Below, piece by piece: positions 1 to 8,369 of a stretch of 44,147 nucleotides of DNA. The translations under genes and the position numbers were made by a program. Numbering within the stretch: position 1 is the first letter of the stretch; the number at the start of each line of letters is the position of its first letter. Source of the stretch: Clostridia bacterium (GTDB lineage: Bacteria; Bacillota; Clostridia; TANB77; CAG-508); assembly GCA_017404025.1 (NCBI GenBank), contig JAFRDD010000010.1, positions 1-44,147 on the forward strand, written 5' to 3'. Below the pieces are notes generated by a model that ran no database searches, had not been told where the DNA came from, and was given only the letters and a program-made list of their open reading frames with translations.

Positions 1-20
1 CTTAACTCAACCTTTCTCAT
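1..20 (-). CDS. 5' end of a leftward gene, possibly a transposase (cut by window start)
   Basis: Read on the minus strand, an AGGAGG ribosome binding site (25-30) is followed by ATG (18-20) and the codons M-R-K-V-E-L before the window ends. A small AT hairpin (AAAAATC at 31-37 pairing with GATTTTT at 60-66) lies just upstream of the ribosome binding site. From memory, some clostridial ISNCY/IS1202-like transposases begin with MRKVEL, and the repeated GGGACATT-like boxes upstream would fit an IS end. Six residues cannot establish a family, so only the existence of a start is well supported. Confidence 0.4.
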
Positions 21-124
21 ATATCCTCCTAAAAATCTTAATAATAAAATTATTATTTGATTTTTAGGGAACATTTATTTATTAGTTGGGACATTTTCTA
101 AAGTTACTACTTAAGACATTATCA
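1..124 (-). mobile_element. Possible insertion-sequence end
   Basis: Upstream of the leftward start lie three related boxes in the same orientation: GGGAACATTT (67-76), GGGACATTT (88-96) and AAGACATTA (113-121). Repeated short boxes like these are typical of transposase binding sites at IS ends. The outer boundary would fall near 121-124, where the minus strand begins TGATAATGTC. The other end and any target-site duplication are outside the window. Confidence 0.3.
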
Positions 125-165
125 TAAATTAATCATATTATATAGGGCTGTTTTATTAATAGCCC

Positions 166-194
166 TTGTATTATGCTTAAAAAAGTAGTATAAT
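166..194 (+). promoter_or_regulatory. Sigma-A-like promoter for prfA
   Basis: TTGTAT (166-171) and TATAAT (189-194) are separated by 17 nt, ending about 30 nt upstream of the prfA start. A weak 6-bp hairpin (AGGGCT 144-149 / AGCCCT 161-166) touches the -35 box. Confidence 0.6.
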
Positions 195-225
195 AATATA
201 GCAAATTAAATTTAAGGAGAGTTTT

Positions 226-1287
226 ATGTTTGATAAATTAGAAAGTGTTGAAAAAAGATATGAAGAACTTACAAAATTAATAAGTGACCCGGAAATTATT
301 GCAAATCAATCAGAATGGCAAAAAATGATGAAAGAACATAGTAGTATAGAAGAAGTTGTTTTAAAATATAGAGAATATAAAAAAACAAAAGAATCAATGC
401 AAGAAGCAGAGGAATTAATGAAAGACCCAGAAATGAAAGAATTAGCAGAAGCAGAATATTATGAAAGTAAAGAAAAATTACCTAAAATAGAAGAAGAAAT
501 AAAAATATTATTAATTCCAAAAGATCCTGATGATGACAAAAATATTATTTGTGAAATTAGAGGAGGAGCAGGAGGAGAAGAAGCAGCATTGTTTGCAGGA
601 ACACTATTTAGAATGTATTCTATGTATGCAGAGAAAAAACATTGGAAAGTTGAAGTTTTAAATGAGAATGAAACTGGACTTGGTGGATATAAAGAAGTAA
701 CATTTATGGTTACAGGAAAAGGTGTATATAGTAGATTAAAATTTGAAAGTGGTGTTCACAGAGTACAAAGAGTGCCAGATACAGAAAGTAGTGGAAGAAT
801 ACACACATCAACTGCCACTGTCGCTGTTTTACCAGTTGTAGAAGATGTAGAAATTGATATAAATCCAGCAGATATAAAAATGGAAGTATTCCGTTCTTCA
901 GGAGCAGGTGGACAACATATTAATAAAACATCATCAGCCGTAAGATTAATACATGAACCAACTGGAATAGTAGTTGAATGCCAAACAGAGCGTTCTCAAT
1001 TCCAAAACAGAGATAATGCTATGAAAATGTTAAAAACAAAATTATATGATATTGAAAAACAAAAACAAGATAGTGAAATTGCAAATAGTAGAAAATCTCA
1101 AGTTGGTTCAGGAGATAGAAGTGAAAAAATAAGAACATATAATTACCCACAAGGAAGAATAACTGACCATAGAATAGGAATGAGTATTTTCCAAATGGAA
1201 AATTTCCTAAATGGTGATATAGATGAAATGATTGATAATTTAATCGCAGCAGATAGAGCAGAAAAGTTACAAGGTGAAGATGATTAA
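226..1287 (+). CDS. prfA: Peptide chain release factor 1 (RF1)
   Basis: Class I release factor that recognises UAA and UAG in the ribosomal A site and triggers hydrolysis of peptidyl-tRNA. The 353-aa product has the usual family length. The N-terminal part (about 1-100) is helical, and the catalytic GGQ motif is at residues 228-230 within [17 protein letters not shown]. The later [14 protein letters not shown] stretch is also typical. The ATG is preceded by AAGGAG at 214-219. The methyltransferase gene prmC, often adjacent, is not present. The ZIP gene starts 45 nt downstream with no terminator between them, so the two are probably co-transcribed. RF1 is preferred over RF2 because there is no internal frameshift site and the length and start ([15 protein letters not shown]) match RF1. 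Confidence 0.97.
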   Translation: MFDKLESVEKRYEELTKLISDPEIIANQSEWQKMMKEHSSIEEVVLKYREYKKTKESMQEAEELMKDPEMKELAEAEYYESKEKLPKIEEEIKILLIPKDPDDDKNIICEIRGGAGGEEAALFAGTLFRMYSMYAEKKHWKVEVLNENETGLGGYKEVTFMVTGKGVYSRLKFESGVHRVQRVPDTESSGRIHTSTATVAVLPVVEDVEIDINPADIKMEVFRSSGAGGQHINKTSSAVRLIHEPTGIVVECQTERSQFQNRDNAMKMLKTKLYDIEKQKQDSEIANSRKSQVGSGDRSEKIRTYNYPQGRITDHRIGMSIFQMENFLNGDIDEMIDNLIAADRAEKLQGEDD

Positions 1288-1332
1288 TAATAATTAAATA
1301 ATAGCATAAGCTTAAAATGAGGTGAAAATTAA

Positions 1333-2058
1333 TTGGAAATATTAAAAACATTCATTTTAGGCTTATTTTTTGGAACTTTTGGAACTACTTTAGGTGGAGT
1401 TATAGGAGTTGTAATAAATAGAAATTCAAAAAGATTTATAAGTTTTGTTTTATCATTTGCATCAGGTTTGATGATGTCGATAATATGCTTTGACTTAATA
1501 CCTGAAGCATTTAAAATATCGAATTTAGCACTAGTTATAATTGGAATAATATTAGGGATAATATGTATGATAATGTGTGATAATATTGTAAAAACAAAGT
1601 TTAGCACTGATAATGAGAATAACATGTTAAGAACAGGGATTATAGTAAGTATAGGCCTTGCAATACATAATTTTCCTGAAGGATTAGCAATAGGCTCTGG
1701 GTTTGAAGCTTCTATAAAATTAGGGTTAAGTCTAGCTATTGCAATTTGCTTACATGATATACCAGAAGGAATATCAATGGCAGTCCCTATGAAAAGTGGA
1801 GGAATGAAAAAAAGTAATATTATTTTTTATATAATTATGTCTGGAATAACGACTGGAATAGGAGCTTTTTTTGGAGCGATTATTGGAAATATATCAGAAA
1901 ATATTATTGCAATATGTTTAAGCTTTGCAGCTGGATGTATGCTTTATATTGTATCAGGAGAATTAATACCTGAGTCGAATAATTTATATAAAGGAAGAGC
2001 AAGTAGCATTGGAAATATAATTGGATTTCTAATAGGAATGATTGCAACATTATTTTGA
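1333..2058 (+). CDS. ZIP-family divalent metal transporter
   Basis: Integral membrane protein of 241 aa with about eight hydrophobic segments, expected to import zinc, iron or related divalent cations. The two signature metal-site helices of the ZIP family are clear: HNFPEG at residues 112-117 and HDIPEG at 141-146, plus a third acidic/His-type segment, CFDLIPEA, near residue 50. The start is TTG at 1333, set 8 nt behind GAGGTG (1319-1324), so translation from a non-ATG codon is well supported. The length is close to bacterial ZupT/GufA-type proteins. Substrate specificity cannot be read from the sequence. It follows prfA closely, probably by chance operon packing. Confidence 0.9.
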   Translation: MEILKTFILGLFFGTFGTTLGGVIGVVINRNSKRFISFVLSFASGLMMSIICFDLIPEAFKISNLALVIIGIILGIICMIMCDNIVKTKFSTDNENNMLRTGIIVSIGLAIHNFPEGLAIGSGFEASIKLGLSLAIAICLHDIPEGISMAVPMKSGGMKKSNIIFYIIMSGITTGIGAFFGAIIGNISENIIAICLSFAAGCMLYIVSGELIPESNNLYKGRASSIGNIIGFLIGMIATLF

Positions 2059-2076
2059 AAAAATTTGTTTGTTCGC

Positions 2077-2105
2077 TTGTTTTAAAAATAAAAATAAAGT
2101 ATAAT
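2077..2105 (+). promoter_or_regulatory. Sigma-A-like promoter for pcrA
   Basis: TTGTTT (2077-2082), 17-nt spacer, TATAAT (2100-2105). The expected transcription start is near 2112, only about a dozen bases before the ATG at 2125. Two tandem TACGGAA copies (2108-2114, 2116-2122) sit in the initiation region. Confidence 0.5.
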
Positions 2106-2124
2106 TATACGGAAATACGGAAAT

Positions 2125-4452
2125 ATGGAAAAGAAAGGAATAAAACAAGTGCAAGAAATATTAGAAGGATTAAATAATAAACAATATGAAGCTGTAATAA
2201 ATACAGAAGGACCATGTTTGGTTATAGCTGGAGCAGGAAGCGGAAAAACTAAAGTTTTAACACACAAAATAGCATATTTAATACAAGAAAAAAATGTTAA
2301 ACCATGGGATATTTTAGCAATAACATTTACAAATAAGGCTGCAAACGAAATGAAAGAAAGAATAGCAAGTTTAGTGGGTGATGATGCGAAAGATATATGG
2401 ATGGGAACATTTCATTCAATTTGTGTAAAGATATTAAGAAGATTTATAGATAGAATTGGATTTGATACATCATTTATTATATTTGATACATCAGATCAAA
2501 AATCACTAGTAAAAGCATGTTTAAAAGAATTAAATATTGATGATAAAATGTTTAATGATAGAAGTGTTTTATCAGAAATTAGCAATGCAAAAAACGAAAT
2601 GTTAGAACCATCTGGATATATGGGAAGAGCAAATGGAGATTTTAGAAAAGAAAAAATTGCAACAGTGTATGAACTATATCAGAGAAAATTAAAAGAAAAT
2701 AATGCAATAGACTTTGATGATATTATAAATTACACTATAAAAATTTTAATGGAAAATCCAGATGTTTTAGAGTATTATACAAATAAGTTCAAATATGTTT
2801 TAGTAGATGAGTATCAAGATACAAATAAATCACAATTTACTTTAGTAACAATGCTTGCATCAAAATATGGAAATATAACAGTTGTAGGAGATAATGACCA
2901 AGGAATATATAGTTTTAGAGGTGCGGATATTTCTAATATTTTGAATTTTGAAAAAGATTTTCCAGGAACAAAAATAATTAAATTAGAACAAAATTATAGG
3001 TGTACAGGAAATATTTTAAATGCAGCAAATGCAGTAATAAAGAATAATGAAGTTAAATATGAAAAAAAATTATGGACTGAAAATGATATTGGTAATTTGC
3101 CCAAATTCTATAGGGCAAGCAATGAATATGATGAAGGAATATATATAGTAGAGCAAATAGAACATTTAAGAAGAGAAGAATATTACAAATATTCTGATTT
3201 TGCTATTCTTTATAGAATGAATACACAATCAAGAGCAATAGAAGATATTTTAAGAAGAGAAAATATTCCATATAAAATCATAGGAGGACTAAAATTCTAC
3301 GAAAGAAAAGAGATAAAAGATATTATTTCATATTTAAGACTTATCCAAAATCATGCAGATAATTTAAGTTTAAAAAGAATAATAAATGAACCTAAAAGAG
3401 GAATTGGAAAAACAAGTTTAGACAATATTGAGGCTTTGTCAAATACTAACCAAATTTCAATGTATGAAATTATAAAAAATGCTGAACAATATGGTTTAAA
3501 TAGAGTATTTTTAAATTCTAGAGAATTCATAAATGTAATAGAAGAATTATCTGAGAAGAGCAAAGAACTTTCAATTTCAGAGTTAATAAAATTAACTTTA
3601 AATAAAACAGGTTATACTAAAGCATTAGAACAAGAGAATACAATAGAAGCGGAAAATAGGATAGAAAACTTAGAAGAATTCTTAACAGTTGCAATAGAAT
3701 TTGAAGAAGAATTTGCAGATAATAAATTAAGCGATTTCTTAGAAGGAATAACACTTTCAAGTGATATAGATGATATGGAAGAAACAGAGGAATCTGTTAC
3801 ACTTATGACATTACATAGTGCTAAAGGTCTAGAGTTCCCTGTTGTATTTTTAGTAGGAATGGAGGAAGGAATTTTTCCAGGATTTAAATCAATAGGAGAG
3901 CCTAAAGAATTAGAAGAAGAACGACGTTTATGTTATGTAGGAATTACAAGAGCAAAAGAAAATTTATATTTAACTTGTAGTAAACAAAGAACAATATTTG
4001 GTTCAACAAGTTGTAATCCAGTATCTAGATTTTTAAAAGAAATACCACAAGAATTATTAGATGGATATAGTGAAGAAGAAGTAGCAAATAAAGAATCAGT
4101 ATTCGGAGATTCAAAATATAGTTGGACATACGGAAGCAAAGATAATGGTAATATAAAAACATATAAGGTTTCTGATGAAATTAAACCAAAAGTTGCTGCT
4201 TCAAGTGCAAATAATAATTTTATGTTTAGAACAGCAGAAAGTTTTTTGAATACATTAAACGGAAATAAAAATAAAGAAAAGGTTGATTTGGCAAAATATG
4301 AAGCAGGTGTAAAAGTATTTCATAAAAAATTTGGAGAGGGTACAATAAATTATGTAGAACCTGAAGGAGATGACTTAAAAGTTGATATCAATTTTGATAA
4401 AGTAGGGCATAAGAGACTTATGGCTAAATTTGCAAATTTAGAAGTGATATAA
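2125..4452 (+). CDS. pcrA: UvrD/PcrA-type superfamily 1 DNA helicase
   Basis: ATP-driven 3'-5' DNA helicase acting in nucleotide excision repair, replication restart and removal of recombinase filaments. In the 775-aa product the Walker A motif GAGSGKT lies at residues 36-42, Walker B DEYQDT at 228-233, then QGIYSFRGAD, TLMTLHSAKGLEFPVVFL and EEERRLCYVGITRAKENLYL, all in the SF1 order. The C-terminal 45 residues (FHKKFGEGTINYV... KRLMAKFANLEVI) match the small RNA-polymerase-binding domain typical of PcrA, which favours PcrA over Rep or generic UvrD. The start is uncertain: ATG 2125 has no good ribosome binding site, while in-frame GTG 2149 (residue 9) is preceded by AGAAAGGAA at 2132-2140. 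ligA, a frequent partner, is absent. Confidence 0.95.
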   Translation: MEKKGIKQVQEILEGLNNKQYEAVINTEGPCLVIAGAGSGKTKVLTHKIAYLIQEKNVKPWDILAITFTNKAANEMKERIASLVGDDAKDIWMGTFHSICVKILRRFIDRIGFDTSFIIFDTSDQKSLVKACLKELNIDDKMFNDRSVLSEISNAKNEMLEPSGYMGRANGDFRKEKIATVYELYQRKLKENNAIDFDDIINYTIKILMENPDVLEYYTNKFKYVLVDEYQDTNKSQFTLVTMLASKYGNITVVGDNDQGIYSFRGADISNILNFEKDFPGTKIIKLEQNYRCTGNILNAANAVIKNNEVKYEKKLWTENDIGNLPKFYRASNEYDEGIYIVEQIEHLRREEYYKYSDFAILYRMNTQSRAIEDILRRENIPYKIIGGLKFYERKEIKDIISYLRLIQNHADNLSLKRIINEPKRGIGKTSLDNIEALSNTNQISMYEIIKNAEQYGLNRVFLNSREFINVIEELSEKSKELSISELIKLTLNKTGYTKALEQENTIEAENRIENLEEFLTVAIEFEEEFADNKLSDFLEGITLSSDIDDMEETEESVTLMTLHSAKGLEFPVVFLVGMEEGIFPGFKSIGEPKELEEERRLCYVGITRAKENLYLTCSKQRTIFGSTSCNPVSRFLKEIPQELLDGYSEEEVANKESVFGDSKYSWTYGSKDNGNIKTYKVSDEIKPKVAASSANNNFMFRTAESFLNTLNGNKNKEKVDLAKYEAGVKVFHKKFGEGTINYVEPEGDDLKVDINFDKVGHKRLMAKFANLEVI

Positions 4453-4471
4453 AAAATTTTGATAAGAAAAT

Positions 4472-4499
4472 AAAAGACTGAATTTTAATTCAGTCTTTT
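4472..4499. terminator. Bidirectional terminator between pcrA and the M23 peptidase gene
   Basis: Perfect 11-bp stem AAAAGACTGAA (4472-4482) / TTCAGTCTTTT (4489-4499) with loop TTTTAA. A- and T-rich flanks let it work for both convergent genes. It overlaps the stop codon of the minus-strand gene. Confidence 0.85.
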
Positions 4500-5490
4500 A
4501 ATATAAATAATTTTGTGGATTATAAGCTACGCCATTGACTCTGATTTCTAAATGTAAATGTGGTCCTGTTGAATTTCCTGTAGAGCCAACTGTAGCGATT
4601 ATTTGCCCTTGAGAAACAGTTTGTCCAACTGAAGCATATAAACTATTGCAATGTCCATAGTAAGATTGGACGCCATTTTCATGTGTTATTATAAGTAAAT
4701 TCCCATATGAGCCTTTCCATCCTGCAAAAGTAACTGTACCTGATGCAACAGCTGCAATAGGAGTTCCTGAATGAGTTGCTATGTCTAAACCAGTATGAGA
4801 AGAACTTCTTATAGTACTTCTGGCTCCGAATCTTGATGTTATAATTCCTGAAACAGGTCTTATTAAATCTATTCCTAAATTAACTTTAGAATTTGAAACA
4901 GAGTATGATGTATTTGCTGTTCCTGAAGATTTCTTTGCAACTGTTTTTATGACTTTTACAGGCTCAACATATAATTTTGCAACAGTTTCATCAACAGAAC
5001 TAAAAGTTTCTTTTGATGTTTCATATTTTTCAATAATTGAAAGTTTATCAATATTTGAACTATCTTTTTCTTTTAAAGAATTTATTATATTTTCGGCATC
5101 TTCAAATTTTGCTACATAGGCTTTTTCTTCATCGCCTTCTAAAATTGCATAATACCTATAATAAGCAACACCTTGTTCTTTTATTTTTTTAAAAATTTCT
5201 TCATCATTAGAAACTATATTTTTTTTCAATAAGCATAATTCATATTGTGGTAGGTTTTCTACTTGAACGAAAGCAACATTATCATCTTCACCTTTTTCTA
5301 AGTATTCATTAATTCTTTTTTGCAAAATACGTTTGTTTTCTGTGTACCCTACATGTTCACCATTTATTGTAACACTATAAGTTGGTTTAAATACGAAGTT
5401 TACTATACCTGTAATTGCTAAAATGGATACTAGTGTTAAGACTATTATCTTTAGTGATCTTCTAGTGTGAATTACTAATTTTTTTAACAT
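4498..5490 (-). CDS. Membrane-anchored M23 metallopeptidase (cell-wall endopeptidase)
   Basis: Zinc peptidase predicted to cut peptide bridges in peptidoglycan on the outside of the membrane. From ATG 5490 it has 330 aa: a basic N-terminus, one membrane segment (about residues 10-33), a roughly 170-residue linker region without a recognised fold, then an M23/LytM domain to the C-terminus. Zinc ligands are visible: H232 and D236 in HTGLD, and the HLH at 311-313 in TGPHLHLEIR. The reading frame is open to 5553, but ATG 5490 is preferred because AAAGGAG lies upstream (5502-5509 on the opposite strand) and the extra residues look like leader. The spacing of about 13 nt is a little long. Related proteins include SpoIIQ and SpoIVFA-type LytM proteins as well as vegetative endopeptidases; the coat genes just upstream make a sporulation role possible but unproven. 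Confidence 0.9.
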   Translation of the reverse strand: MLKKLVIHTRRSLKIIVLTLVSILAITGIVNFVFKPTYSVTINGEHVGYTENKRILQKRINEYLEKGEDDNVAFVQVENLPQYELCLLKKNIVSNDEEIFKKIKEQGVAYYRYYAILEGDEEKAYVAKFEDAENIINSLKEKDSSNIDKLSIIEKYETSKETFSSVDETVAKLYVEPVKVIKTVAKKSSGTANTSYSVSNSKVNLGIDLIRPVSGIITSRFGARSTIRSSSHTGLDIATHSGTPIAAVASGTVTFAGWKGSYGNLLIITHENGVQSYYGHCNSLYASVGQTVSQGQIIATVGSTGNSTGPHLHLEIRVNGVAYNPQNYLY

Positions 5491-5633
5491 AATATTAAAA
5501 TATCTCCTTTGTATATTTTTTAATATACTATTATATTTTGTAAAAAAAATCAAATTAAAAAGAATGTTTCTTCCGTAAGATTTTAATCATTTTCATATGT
5601 TTTTTTCTATTTTTCTTTTATTTTCTAAATTTT

Positions 5634-5658
5634 AAAAAAGAAGGTAGTAGTACCTTCT
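5634..5658 (-). terminator. Intrinsic terminator of the coat-F-like gene pair
   Basis: On the minus strand a 7-bp stem (GAAGGTA / TACCTTC, 5640-5657, loop of four) is followed by six T (5639-5634), starting 7 nt after the stop codon of the gene at 5665-5910. Confidence 0.8.
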
Positions 5659-5664
5659 AAATAA

Positions 5665-5910
5665 TTATTGTTGTAAATCTGTTTTTACAGTTCCAATTTC
5701 AGTTGTTGAAGCTTTTGAAGCTGGTTTGTAATATCCTTTATTTTGAGCTATTTTGAATAATTCATATTGAAAACTTTCATCATTGTTTCGTATTGATTGA
5801 AAAGTTTGTCTTAAAGACATATTTTCACATTCACTAATAGCTGTTTGATATGCTGTTAAATCTGATTTTACACTTGACAGTATATCATTAACCATTGTTT
5901 TTTCATCCAT
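5665..5910 (-). CDS. CotF-type spore coat protein
   Basis: Small 81-aa protein of the coat-F family, expected in the spore coat or associated with maturing spores. The start MDEKTMVNDILSSVK, the central AISECENMSLRQTF and the FQYELFKIAQNKGYYKPA segment are typical of these helical proteins. AGGAGG lies 5 nt before the ATG. It is 12 nt downstream of a second small protein of the same general class and is followed by its own terminator, so the two form an operon. Coat-F proteins in clostridia are commonly found as such tandem pairs. Confidence 0.85.
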   Translation of the reverse strand: MDEKTMVNDILSSVKSDLTAYQTAISECENMSLRQTFQSIRNNDESFQYELFKIAQNKGYYKPASKASTTEIGTVKTDLQQ

Positions 5911-5922
5911 AATATAATCCTC

Positions 5923-6111
5923 CTAATCATTTAAAAAAGTCATTAATTTTTGTTTTGTATTTAAAGAATCTTGTGCAGCTTTTGTAAATACTTGTTTTAT
6001 TTGCGGATCAACTGCTTGCGAAGAATAAGTATTTAATTTTTGGTATGAAGTTTCATGCGCACCAATTAAATGTCTTAAATTTTGTAATTCTGATTGATTT
6101 AAGTCAGCCAT
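5923..6111 (-). CDS. Small coat-F-like (spore-associated) helical protein
   Basis: The 62-aa product is all helical: an N-terminal LNQSELQNLRHLIGAHET helix and a second helix around QIKQVFTKAAQDSLNTKQK. This matches the short ferritin-like/coat-F partner proteins found before CotF genes. AAAGGAAT precedes the ATG. Upstream, GTATA (6170-6174) and AATACTA (6146-6152, both on the minus strand) are separated by 17 nt, resembling forespore sigma-F/G promoters; this is a weak match. It is probably co-transcribed with the CotF-type gene 12 nt downstream. The exact function is not known. Confidence 0.75.
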   Translation of the reverse strand: MADLNQSELQNLRHLIGAHETSYQKLNTYSSQAVDPQIKQVFTKAAQDSLNTKQKLMTFLND

Positions 6112-6173
6112 ATTATCATTCCTTTCTGTTTTTTAATTCTTTTTGTAGTATTTACTAAATTTAAAATTTTATA

Positions 6174-6205
6174 CAAAAAAGACGTAAGTTTTTTCTTACG
6201 TCTTT
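6174..6205 (-). terminator. Terminator of the minus-strand dockerin gene
   Basis: Stem AAAGACGTAAG (6178-6188) / CTTACGTCTTT (6195-6205), perfect over 11 bp with a six-base loop. On the minus strand it begins 7 nt after the stop codon at 6213 and runs into a T tract (6180-6175). Confidence 0.9.
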
Positions 6206-6212
6206 AAAATAA

Positions 6213-8306
6213 TTATAAATTTAACCAGTCAGGATGATTGTCTGCAATTGATGAATTTTGCTTAGCTGCTAAAAATCTTCTTAATTTTAATACATCTTGT
6301 AGATTTATTTCGTTGTTTGAATCCATATTAATATTTGCACTTACTAAAGCTCTTCCACTTAAAAGCCAATCATCATTAAGATTTGTAGATTTTTGTGCTG
6401 CAATATGTCTTCTTAATAATAGTAAATCTATTGAACTAATTTTTGTATCATTATTTATATCACCTAATAAATAAATTTTAGATACTGTAAATGTTTTTTC
6501 TATAGGTTCACCATTATTGCTTGAAAAATACATTGTATAAGTTCCATTTTTATCAACTTCAAATGTTCCAACACCATTAGTTAGTGCTATTGTTTTACCA
6601 TTATATTCTATACTTGTTGGTGCAGATTCTGCTGGTGTTATTTTTAAAGTTATAGTAGCTTTATCTCTTGTATATTCGTCAGGTACTATTATTTCATAAG
6701 ATAAATCTGCAGGTGGTGGATCAATTTGTGATATTGTAACTGTTATTAAAAGTGCATATTCATTTCCATTTGTGTCTTTTGCATAAAATGTATAATTACC
6801 AGATTCTGTAGGTCTAAATGTATAATTTACAGTTTTTCCAGATGTTATTTCTAAAGGAGTTCCATTATTTGCAAAATATGTTTTGTAGTTTCCGCTATAA
6901 TCTCCTTTTGCGTATTTTAATGTTGTAATATCATAAGTAGTATCTGTTGCAGTAACATTTACAATAGCTGATTCTGTACCTACATTTGCTGAAGTTATTT
7001 TTAATGGATTTTCAATATGTTGAACATTTATTGTTGCTGTTATAATTTGTTCATTATTCTTAGAATCTTTTAAGTAAATATTTAATATACATGATTCTGT
7101 AATAGTATATTGTGCTGTAACTGTTTGTCCAGGAGTAATTGTTAAAGACTCACCATTTGCTTTTAAGTCTTCTTCACTAACATTGTCTCCTTTTTTTACT
7201 TTCATTTCAGTAATATTATATTTATCATTAGTAGCTGTTATTGTATATTGTGTACTATTAACTCCGTTTTGACTTACTTGTAAATCCATAGTTGGCTTAT
7301 CTTCTTCAACAACTACAGGTAGATTTGTATGTCTAAATTTATTTCCCATTGTATCAAGAGCATAAATTACAAAAGTTGTATTTTGAGATACAGGATATTC
7401 AAAAGAACATTCTATACCAGTAACTTGTGCAGAAGCAATTTGGAAATTTTGGGATTTTGAGCGTAGCTCTTCTAAATCATCAATATTAGTAATTAAAGAT
7501 TTATCTACAATTCCTACTTCTGCTAATGGTGCTGCATATGTTGTTATAGAGAATTTTAATTTTCCACTATTATCTGTTATTTTATGAGTCTTAGAATCAA
7601 TATTTTGGGTTTCAAAAATAAATTTAGTTCCAGCATAAATTTTAAATGTAGAGTTTGCAGATGCGTTTTTTGCATTAACTGAATAAAAACCATCTTCTAA
7701 AACAGTATATGTAGCAGTATATAAATTATTGTTATTTGTATCTTTTGTAAAAGTTATAGAAGTTCCTGTAGTATTAAAATCAACTTCATCAGAAACATTT
7801 GATATTTTTGCTATTTTTAACCATGTAAGGTCTATTGGGCTAGAAACTGAAATATTTAATGTTTTGTGAGTTGCGGTATCTGTTGAAATATTTATTGTTG
7901 GTTTAAGAGTAGGGTCAGTATTAGTTATTGTAATAAGACGTACGTAAAAGTCTGTATGAGTAGAATCTTCAGTTTCAATAAATATAGTATGATCACCATA
8001 TCCAGATACTTCAAAAGAAGTTGATATTTGTTTTGATGGAGTAATAGTTAAATTACGAATATCATCATGATCTTCTAAAAAATATTCATATTCTTGTTCA
8101 GTTATTTTTTTATCAACATATTTTATTGCAACAATAGTATTTGTAGTATCACTAGCTGTTAGATTAATTTTTTTATCATTATTTGGATCCCAAGAGGCAT
8201 TAACTGTTAAAGTACTTCCATCTGCAAATGATAATATTGGTATAAATAATTGCATTGCTAATATAATGCTAATGACAATTAATAATAATTTTTTTTGTTT
8301 TTTCAT
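6213..8306 (-). CDS. Secreted multi-domain beta-sandwich protein with C-terminal dockerin
   Basis: The 697-aa product begins with a clear signal peptide (about residues 1-28, ending ILSFADG). Residues 30-610 are a string of about five or six Ig-like beta-rich modules of roughly 100 aa, for example SLTITPGQTVTAQYTITES and PLEITSGKTVNYTFRPTES, with no catalytic motif that I recognise. Residues 615-697 form a type I dockerin: first loop GDINNDTKISSIDLLLLRRH, second loop NINMDSNNEINLQDVLKLRR, then NHPDWLNL. The second loop is one or two residues longer than the canonical calcium loop and starts with Asn. A dockerin should plug the protein into a cohesin, and a cohesin-like protein is encoded at 43487. 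The Ig-like part may bind substrate or cell surface. GAGGTGG precedes the ATG. It is transcribed alone, between its own promoter and terminator. Confidence 0.85.
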   Translation of the reverse strand: MKKQKKLLLIVISIILAMQLFIPILSFADGSTLTVNASWDPNNDKKINLTASDTTNTIVAIKYVDKKITEQEYEYFLEDHDDIRNLTITPSKQISTSFEVSGYGDHTIFIETEDSTHTDFYVRLITITNTDPTLKPTINISTDTATHKTLNISVSSPIDLTWLKIAKISNVSDEVDFNTTGTSITFTKDTNNNNLYTATYTVLEDGFYSVNAKNASANSTFKIYAGTKFIFETQNIDSKTHKITDNSGKLKFSITTYAAPLAEVGIVDKSLITNIDDLEELRSKSQNFQIASAQVTGIECSFEYPVSQNTTFVIYALDTMGNKFRHTNLPVVVEEDKPTMDLQVSQNGVNSTQYTITATNDKYNITEMKVKKGDNVSEEDLKANGESLTITPGQTVTAQYTITESCILNIYLKDSKNNEQIITATINVQHIENPLKITSANVGTESAIVNVTATDTTYDITTLKYAKGDYSGNYKTYFANNGTPLEITSGKTVNYTFRPTESGNYTFYAKDTNGNEYALLITVTISQIDPPPADLSYEIIVPDEYTRDKATITLKITPAESAPTSIEYNGKTIALTNGVGTFEVDKNGTYTMYFSSNNGEPIEKTFTVSKIYLLGDINNDTKISSIDLLLLRRHIAAQKSTNLNDDWLLSGRALVSANINMDSNNEINLQDVLKLRRFLAAKQNSSIADNHPDWLNL

Positions 8307-8336
8307 TTTTCCACCTCTATTTTATAATTTTAATCT

Positions 8337-8365
8337 ATTATATATTAGTAAAAAAAAAAATACAA
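8337..8365 (-). promoter_or_regulatory. Sigma-A-like promoter of the minus-strand dockerin gene
   Basis: On the minus strand TTGTAT (8365-8360) and TATAAT (8342-8337) are 17 nt apart. The spacer holds an unbroken run of eleven or so T, which could also help end mecA transcription. It lies about 30 nt upstream of the start at 8306. Confidence 0.6.
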
Positions 8366-8369
8366 TAGT

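Noticed and set aside
144..171. Hairpin AGGGCT/AGCCCT upstream of prfA as a terminator
   Set aside because: The stem is only six base pairs with no T run, and it overlaps a better-supported -35 box.
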